44,752 nt of DNA from Pseudorhodobacter sp. GTDB lineage: Bacteria > Pseudomonadota > Alphaproteobacteria > Rhodobacterales > Rhodobacteraceae. How positions within the stretch are numbered: the first letter of the stretch is position 1; each line of letters starts with the position of its first letter. Location: the NCBI GenBank assembly GCA_029254215.1, contig JAQWYA010000159.1:1-44752 (forward strand). The letters are read 5' to 3'. The notes beneath the pieces were generated by a model. It saw only the letters and a list, made by a program, of their open reading frames with translations. It did not search any database and had not been told where the DNA came from. Both the position numbers and the translations under genes were made by a program. Shown piece after piece: positions 38,996-44,752 of the stretch.

Positions 38996-41584
38996 TCAGC
39001 CCAGAGCCGCTTTCGTTTTTTCCCAACACTCCCCGAGGCTTTGACAAGCCTCCAGACAGCGGGTCTTTTCCCCGTCCTTCGCGGATAATTCGATCTCTTT
39101 GAGCGTTTGGCGCAAGGCGATGGCCCCGAACACGGCGGCGCTGCTGGCGCTTTTGTGACTGCGCGCGGCGATATCCTGCAACGCATGACCCTCGCCGCCC
39201 TCTTGGCCGAGCCAAGCCAGCAGATCGACCATTTCGCCTTCAAAGCGCTCTTTCATCTTTGCGAAAATGGCATCGCCCAAGGCGTCTTGGGTAGCCTGCA
39301 TCGCCTCGCGATCAATCAGGTCCATCTCTGTCGGCTCCGTTTTGGCATCCGGCGCGGTGGTGGCCGGGCGGGGGTCGGTGTTTGGGCTGGGCTCGGTCTG
39401 TTCGGCGGCGGCACGTTTGCGCGCAATCGAGGCCAAAAGCTCCCGGAGTTCCGCCCTTTGCAGCGGTTTGCCCAAAAAGCCATCCATCCCGTTTTCCTGG
39501 AATTTCTTGGCCTCATTAGGCATCACATTGGCGGAATGGGCAATGATCGGACTATGGCGAGAGGCGCCTTTGCCGGCCCGGATGGCGCGGGTCGCCTCGT
39601 GCCCGTTCATCACGGGCATGCTGATATCCATCAAGATGAGGTCATAGCAGGTGCCATCGGCGATTCGCAGGCCTTGCTGGCCATCTTCTGCCTCAAACAC
39701 AGTGTGGCCTTCGGCCTCCAGCATGGCGCGCACGACGCTGCGGTTGATCTCATTATCCTCGACCACCAGAACTTTCAGCCGAACGGGCGGGGCCGCGAGG
39801 GCAGGGCGGGCAGGCTCTTGCGGGGCAGGTGCGGCGGCGGGCAGCGGCAGGCGAACCCAGAACTGACTGCCTTTTCCCAGGGTACTGCTGGCGCCGATCT
39901 CTCCTCCCATCGCTTTGGCGATCCGGCGGGCGATCCCAAGCCCAAGACCTGTGCCGGGGGTGCTGCGCACATGCGACCTGTCGCGTGTCTCAAAATCCTC
40001 GAAGATGCGGTTCAGGTCTTCGTCCGGAATCCCAACGCCGGTATCGGTGACCCGAAACTCCAGCGGGCCGTCGGTACCGTCGATCTGTTCCACCTCAATG
40101 GTGATGCGCCCCTGAGGCGTAAACTTCACCGCATTGCCCACAAGGTTAAGCAAGATTTGCTGCAAGCGTTTGGGGTCGGCCAAAACCCAAGGCCGGATCG
40201 GCCCCACCCAGCCCCATTCGATCCGCGTGTTTTGTGCCGAGGCAAGGCTCGTCTGGCCATCCACAACATCGCTGAGCAAAGCGTTCAGGTCGGTGGCCTC
40301 CGGGTGCATCACCATCATCCCGGCTTCATATTGCGTGATGTCGAGCACGGTGTTGACATGCGACATCAAAATCCGCCCCGACACTTCCATGTTCGAGACA
40401 AGGCGGCTTTGCGTGGTGGACAGTTTGGTATCGCGGATCAATGACAGGTTGCCCAGAACGCCATTCAGCGGTGTGCGAATCTCGTGGCTCATGATCGCCA
40501 GAAACTCTGCCTTGGCCTTTTCTCCGGCCAAAGCCCGGTCGCGGGCCTGCACCAGTTCGTTTTCGGCGGCCACCCGATGCGAGATATCCCGCAGAAAAGC
40601 GATAAACACGGTCTGGCTGCCGTATTGCGCCTTTTGCAGGGCCAATTCGACGGGGAAAGTGCTGCCATCGGCGCGCATCGCTTCCAGCCGGACCCGGCCT
40701 TTGCCGACGACATGCATCTCGCCATTGGCATGCATCCGTTCCATTCCTGCGTCATGGGCGCTGCGCAAATGCTCGGGCACGATCAGTTGACCGATTTCCT
40801 GACCCATCACATCGGCACGTTTGCGTTGAAACACGATTTCGGCGGCAACGTTGAATTCGATCACGCGGCCCCGACTGTCAGTGGCAACCACCGCATCCAG
40901 CGAGGTAGAGAGGATCGTCTTGATCCGCTGGTTGATCTGGCCCAACTCCCGGCGGCGGTAGGCGTTCTGGCGGTTCAGGCGGTTGAAGTAATAGGCCATC
41001 AGGGCCAGCGCCAAGACCATGATGACCGTCATGGCCGCCAGCGCCAGAAGCGTGTCAAACAGCCCTGTTCGGCGTTCATCGGCATCGCGGGCGAAGTGAA
41101 ACAAGCCGGAATTCGATGCTGTGCGCACCGTCAGCCGCAGCTCTTCGATGCGGGTTCGCAATGCCGGAAGACCCGCGCGCAGCGTGCCGTCATCCGCGTC
41201 AATCAGCCCAAGGCTGTCTTGCAGAAAGCTCTGGATTTCGGAAAGGGCGGTCCGAAAGTCCTCCGTCTCGCGCAGGCCCGCATAAAGCGACCCGCGCGAG
41301 ACGGTTTGGACGCGACTGTAGAAAATATCAAACTCTTTACGAACAAGGTTCAGATCAGACCGAAGATCCGCCTTCGCCGCGACAGTGGCTGTGTGGAGTT
41401 CCAGAAACTCCACCTCCAACTGGGACAGGGTCCATTGCACATTGTCGGATTCGGCAGATTCCAGTTGGCGCAATTCCTTGGCGACTTCGAGCACCAGAAA
41501 AATCGCGACAACCAGACTGAGAACGACAACACCCAGCAGCGTCAGATATCCGTAAAGATACTTTCGCCGAACTCTTAACCACAT
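38996..41584 (-). CDS. Hybrid sensor histidine kinase with PAS, HisKA, HATPase, REC and HPt domains
   Basis: 862 aa; two TM segments; PAS IKTILSTSLDAVVATDSRGRVIEFN; H-box FLAIMSHEIRTPLNGVLGNL; REC VLVVEDNEINRSVV...DLILMDISMPVMNG; HPt-like DIAARSHKSASSAAVFGAIAL. Confidence 0.95.
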   Translation of the reverse strand: MWLRVRRKYLYGYLTLLGVVVLSLVVAIFLVLEVAKELRQLESAESDNVQWTLSQLEVEFLELHTATVAAKADLRSDLNLVRKEFDIFYSRVQTVSRGSLYAGLRETEDFRTALSEIQSFLQDSLGLIDADDGTLRAGLPALRTRIEELRLTVRTASNSGLFHFARDADERRTGLFDTLLALAAMTVIMVLALALMAYYFNRLNRQNAYRRRELGQINQRIKTILSTSLDAVVATDSRGRVIEFNVAAEIVFQRKRADVMGQEIGQLIVPEHLRSAHDAGMERMHANGEMHVVGKGRVRLEAMRADGSTFPVELALQKAQYGSQTVFIAFLRDISHRVAAENELVQARDRALAGEKAKAEFLAIMSHEIRTPLNGVLGNLSLIRDTKLSTTQSRLVSNMEVSGRILMSHVNTVLDITQYEAGMMVMHPEATDLNALLSDVVDGQTSLASAQNTRIEWGWVGPIRPWVLADPKRLQQILLNLVGNAVKFTPQGRITIEVEQIDGTDGPLEFRVTDTGVGIPDEDLNRIFEDFETRDRSHVRSTPGTGLGLGIARRIAKAMGGEIGASSTLGKGSQFWVRLPLPAAAPAPQEPARPALAAPPVRLKVLVVEDNEINRSVVRAMLEAEGHTVFEAEDGQQGLRIADGTCYDLILMDISMPVMNGHEATRAIRAGKGASRHSPIIAHSANVMPNEAKKFQENGMDGFLGKPLQRAELRELLASIARKRAAAEQTEPSPNTDPRPATTAPDAKTEPTEMDLIDREAMQATQDALGDAIFAKMKERFEGEMVDLLAWLGQEGGEGHALQDIAARSHKSASSAAVFGAIALRQTLKEIELSAKDGEKTRCLEACQSLGECWEKTKAALG

Positions 41585-41625
41585 GGGCCCGCCCTTTTTA
41601 TCTGGGCCGGAGAACCGACCCGTTC

Positions 41626-42147
41626 TTAGTTGCCGACAACGATCCGGTCGAGTTGCCAGATACTGCGCGAATACGTCACTTCGCTACGATAATCGGCATT
41701 TCCATCGTAATCGTAAACAACCCAAAGCGGCCCTTTGTCACGCAATGACATGACCTTGCCATCCATCAAATAGGCCAACATGGCCCCGTCCGATGTCAGA
41801 TCCGAGGGCGGAAGATCTACCGCGTAGTCATTCACGGCCGTGGCCTTCAGGATTGCTTCGGGCGCGTCGACATAGTCCATCAACTCGCTCAGGGCCACGC
41901 CGGTGAACACATGCTCGCCTTCAGTCCAGATCGTTGTCGTCGTGAATTCACGGACGGGCAGCGCCTGAAGCATCTCAAGGTCAAACTGAGCGCCCCCATC
42001 GGTGTTGGTTTTACCGATGGGGCCGCTGATTGTCAGGATCACGGGGCCTTTGGGGGAAGGCAACGCATCCTGCGCAAAAGAAAAACTCGTTACAGACAAA
42101 GTGGCGGCAAGGCACAAAGTCCCAAGGATCGGACGAAGAACAGACAT
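41626..42147 (-). CDS. Secreted SUOX-fold-like (oxidoreductase molybdopterin-binding domain-like) protein
   Basis: Signal peptide SVLRPILGTLCLAATLSVTSFSFAQ; VILTISGPIGKTNTDGGAQFDLEMLQALPVREFTTTTIWTEGEHVFTGVALSELMDYV ... GPLWVVYDYD; start trimmed to ATG 42147. Confidence 0.75.
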   Translation of the reverse strand: MSVLRPILGTLCLAATLSVTSFSFAQDALPSPKGPVILTISGPIGKTNTDGGAQFDLEMLQALPVREFTTTTIWTEGEHVFTGVALSELMDYVDAPEAILKATAVNDYAVDLPPSDLTSDGAMLAYLMDGKVMSLRDKGPLWVVYDYDGNADYRSEVTYSRSIWQLDRIVVGN

Positions 42148-42222
42148 CTTTATTCCCTCATTAGGTTGATCACTGTGTGCCATAACTTAAGCCTTATCGC
42201 ATCAAAACTTACGGATAGTGGG

Positions 42223-42238
42223 CTATCCCTTCGGATAG
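42223..42238. promoter_or_regulatory. EPS-locus palindrome, site B (upstream of the SUOX-fold protein / hybrid kinase operon)
   Basis: CTATCCCTTCGGATAG, with an extra half-site CGGATAG at 42212-42218. Confidence 0.6.
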
Positions 42239-42244
42239 GGTGGC

Positions 42245-43639
42245 TCAGTAAGCCCCGCGCCCAGACAGGACGGCCCGGAAGGTCAAGGCGATCAGGATCA
42301 TGTCCAGCAGCGGAGAGTGGGACTTGGCGTAAGACAGATCCATGTCGATCATCTTCTCAAACCCGATATCGGCGCGGCCAGAGACTTGCCAGATCCCGGT
42401 GATGCCCGGCTTTACGGCCAGACGCCCAAAGGCGCGGGTCGGATAGGCGGCAACTTCCTGCGGCAGGGCCGGGCGCGGGCCAACAATCGACATCTCGCCG
42501 CGCAGCACGTTCACGATCTGTGGCAGCTCATCAATCGAGAAGCGACGAATGAAGCGGCCCACGCGCGTGATCCGCGGGTCATTGCGGGATTTGAAGCAGA
42601 TGCCCTCACGGTCGGAAGTCTTGAGAAGTTCGGCGCGGCGCGCCTCGGCGTCCACATGCATGGAGCGGAACTTGAACACCGGGAAGGGGATCCCTTTCAA
42701 CCCAACACGCGACTGCTGAAAGAACACCGGGCCTTTGCTGTCCAGACGGATGGCAAGCATCGTGGCCAGAAACAGCGGCGAAAGCAGGATCAAAGCCGCA
42801 GAGGCAATGGTCACATCCATCCCGCGCTTGATAACGTCGTTGACGTGCAGCTGGTTCAGGGCGATCCGGGTGGCGCGGGCCATGAAAGAGACATTGCCCA
42901 CCAGATAGCGCTTTGCCATCCGGCGCGGCTCCATCGCCAGCCGCCAGACCCATTCCATCTTGGATTTGCGCACCCAAAGCGGGGCGCGCGAAACATTCCC
43001 CGCCAGAAAGTCGAACAAAGCGCCGACGCCCAGCGACAGACGCGCATTCAGGCGGTGGGCGTGCGTGTCCAGCCACAACTCTTGCGCGGGCACTCCCAAA
43101 GCGACAAGCACGATATCGGCGCCGGACTGGTTGATGTCGGCAATCACCGCCTCGGCATCCTGAGCACCGGCAAACCCGTCACGGGTTCCAGCGATGCGCA
43201 AGCCGGGGCAGCGCAGGATCAGCGTGTTGGCGGCGGCATCCGCGGTGCCGGGGGTGGCACCAAAAAGATAGACGCTCAATCCGCGGGCAGCGGCGACCTG
43301 CAAAAGGGCAGGAACGAAATCGGTGCCGTTCAGATTGGCGGTCAGGTCGCGGCCTGCCATTTTTGCGGCCAATTCCACACCCAGACCATCGGGCAGGATC
43401 GCATCGGCGCGCAGCATCGCAGCGGCATAGGCCCGATCAGTGGTCATGACGTTATGGCAATGGGCATTGAGAAAGAAGGCGCGGCGATGGCCCGGCTCCA
43501 GCAGCGCAGTGATGGCGATCTCTGCAGTGGTGTCCACGATGTTGAGGCCGAGAACCTGCTGTGTTTTCAAAGGGGTCTGCTGGGCTGCAAAAGGGATTGC
43601 TGCGGTTTTCAATTCGGCTTCGGTTACATGTTTCATCAT
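42245..43639 (-). CDS. Fusion: WecG/TagA/CpsF-family glycosyltransferase + bacterial sugar transferase (WcaJ/WbaP-like initiating enzyme)
   Basis: 464 aa; N-term AFFLNAHCHNVMTTDRAYAAAMLRADAILPDGLGVELAAKMAG; C-term KFRSMHVDAEARRAELLKTSDREGICFKSRNDPRITRVGRFIRRFSIDELPQIVNVLRGEMSIVGPRPALP. Confidence 0.94.
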   Translation of the reverse strand: MMKHVTEAELKTAAIPFAAQQTPLKTQQVLGLNIVDTTAEIAITALLEPGHRRAFFLNAHCHNVMTTDRAYAAAMLRADAILPDGLGVELAAKMAGRDLTANLNGTDFVPALLQVAAARGLSVYLFGATPGTADAAANTLILRCPGLRIAGTRDGFAGAQDAEAVIADINQSGADIVLVALGVPAQELWLDTHAHRLNARLSLGVGALFDFLAGNVSRAPLWVRKSKMEWVWRLAMEPRRMAKRYLVGNVSFMARATRIALNQLHVNDVIKRGMDVTIASAALILLSPLFLATMLAIRLDSKGPVFFQQSRVGLKGIPFPVFKFRSMHVDAEARRAELLKTSDREGICFKSRNDPRITRVGRFIRRFSIDELPQIVNVLRGEMSIVGPRPALPQEVAAYPTRAFGRLAVKPGITGIWQVSGRADIGFEKMIDMDLSYAKSHSPLLDMILIALTFRAVLSGRGAY

Positions 43640-43781
43640 CGGCTCATCGGTTGCATTTCTGTTGCAACCCTTGTGCCGGACGCCTTCTTTCGTCTCAATC
43701 GGGCGGGCGGACAGGCCAGCGGCGCTTTTGGCGCAGCCCTTATCAGGGCGGAGGGGAGAGCCCTCCCTCCGGAGTGCGGTT

Positions 43782-43797
43782 ATGTCCGTTCGGATAG
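43782..43797. promoter_or_regulatory. EPS-locus palindrome-related motif, site C (wecG-fusion / response-regulator intergenic region)
   Basis: ATGTCCGTTCGGATAG, 13/16 match to site B. Confidence 0.5.
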
Positions 43798-43878
43798 GCT
43801 ATTCTTTAAAAAGCCACGCTTCCAACTTGTAATTGCCAAGCTTGCGAGGCTAACTAGCGCTGGAGTAAAGAGGACCCT

Positions 43879-44496
43879 ATGCGCATTTTGTTGGCTGATG
43901 ACCATGATCTGCTGCGGGACACGCTTGTCCTGTTCCTGGAAGGTGCCGGAGGCTTTGAAACAGCAACGGCAGCCTCGCTGGACGAGGCGCTGACGCTTGT
44001 CGATAAGCAGGACCGCTTTGATCTTATCCTTCTTGATCTGAACATGCCGGGAATGAACGGCCTGAAAGGGCTGGAAAAGGCGCTGGCGTATAAGGGCGGT
44101 CAACGGGTGGCCCTGATCACCGGAGAGGCGACGCGCGCCATTGCCGATGCGGCCCTTGAGGCGGGGGCGGCGGGTTTCGTGCCAAAAACGCTGCCCGCCA
44201 AATCTTTGGTCAATGCTGTGCGTTTCATGGCGATGGGGGAACAATACGCCCCCATCTGTTTCATGACCGCAGAGACCGCCGCCGAGCCGACCAATCCTCT
44301 GGCGCAGAAACTGACGCCACGCGAATTGCAGGTGCTCGAAGGTCTGACCGAGTGCAAGGCCAACAAGGAAATCGCGCGGGATCTGGATTTGTCAGAGCCG
44401 ACGGTCAAGCTGCATGTCAAAACGCTCTACCGCAAGATCGGGGCTGCCAATCGCACGCAGGCCGCCATGATTGCCCGCGAGGCAGGCCTGTTCTGA
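43879..44496 (+). CDS. LuxR/NarL-family response regulator (REC + HTH)
   Basis: 205 aa; MRILLADDHDLLRDTLVLFLEGAG, DLILLDLNMPGMNG, HTH LTPRELQVLEGLTECKANKEIARDLDLSEPTVKLHVKTLYRKIGAANRTQA. Confidence 0.96.
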   Translation: MRILLADDHDLLRDTLVLFLEGAGGFETATAASLDEALTLVDKQDRFDLILLDLNMPGMNGLKGLEKALAYKGGQRVALITGEATRAIADAALEAGAAGFVPKTLPAKSLVNAVRFMAMGEQYAPICFMTAETAAEPTNPLAQKLTPRELQVLEGLTECKANKEIARDLDLSEPTVKLHVKTLYRKIGAANRTQAAMIAREAGLF

Positions 44497-44559
44497 CGCA
44501 CCCGCTATTCTGAACGGTTGCGGTGTTGCAGGCGGTTTTCGGGAGGCATCTTTCGCGCC

Positions 44560-44580
44560 GTTTGGGATTGCATCCCAAAC
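44560..44580. promoter_or_regulatory. Perfect 9-bp inverted repeat with 3-nt spacer (operator or hairpin)
   Basis: GTTTGGGAT TGC ATCCCAAAC, 64 bp after the response-regulator stop; no T-run follows. Confidence 0.5.
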
Positions 44581-44752
44581 CCTGTGCCTCTGGCGACCTG
44601 TCCTGCCCGCCGTATTCTGTCCAAACGCGTAGCCCGATTCTGCCGCGCCTTGTATGGGGGCACAGATGTTCCCCCCATCCTCCAATCTGCCCGCCCGGCT
44701 GCCTTCAGAGGGCTCGCCCTGAGGGCCAGGCTGTCTTGCCATCAAAGCGCGC

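Noticed and set aside
39107-41578. 445-aa and 364-aa plus-strand ORFs
   Set aside because: Antisense shadows of the 862-aa hybrid histidine kinase.
42317-43993. 558-aa plus-strand ORF
   Set aside because: Antisense to the WecG/sugar-transferase fusion; composition (His/Gln/Arg/Gly-rich, no domain) is typical of GC-driven shadow ORFs.
1-44752. Mobile element, prophage, defence island, tRNA/rRNA or CRISPR
   Set aside because: No transposase, integrase, phage structural gene, nuclease/toxin cassette, RNA gene or regular repeat array was recognised on either strand.

Overview
The window is a high-GC alphaproteobacterial chromosomal segment, Rhodobacteraceae-like by gene content and protein style. 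I see no rRNA, tRNA, CRISPR array, phage or transposon. About 38 protein-coding genes are supportable, most of them housekeeping. In order: partial amidase; membrane hybrid histidine kinase; small TM protein divergent from an RluD-type pseudouridine synthase; RpoH sigma factor; SRPBCC protein; Gfo/Idh/MocA oxidoreductase plus a capsule-export-like protein; oligoendopeptidase F; ATP-dependent DNA ligase plus MBL-fold exonuclease; an Anbu-type operon (permuted ATP-grasp, alpha-E, transglutaminase, proteasome-like protease, 2-hydroxyacid dehydrogenase); alpha/beta hydrolase plus SCP2; TPR protein, Suv3-like helicase, S4 protein, FdxA, CarD; CobS/CobT; CPA2 antiporter plus Lrp/AsnC regulator; a 1086-aa GspL/PilM-like + GspC/PilP-like fusion; SIMPL protein; and an exopolysaccharide (EPS) locus with its own signalling genes. 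The two most interesting signals are: (1) a near-identical 16-bp palindrome, CTATCCCTTCGGATAG-like, in three intergenic regions of the EPS/signalling locus, next to a SUOX-fold-like periplasmic protein, a hybrid kinase and a LuxR-type response regulator; (2) the compact Anbu/ATP-grasp/alpha-E/transglutaminase operon, which runs by a 4-bp overlap into a hydroxyacid dehydrogenase. All assignments come from reading the sequence; no database search was run.
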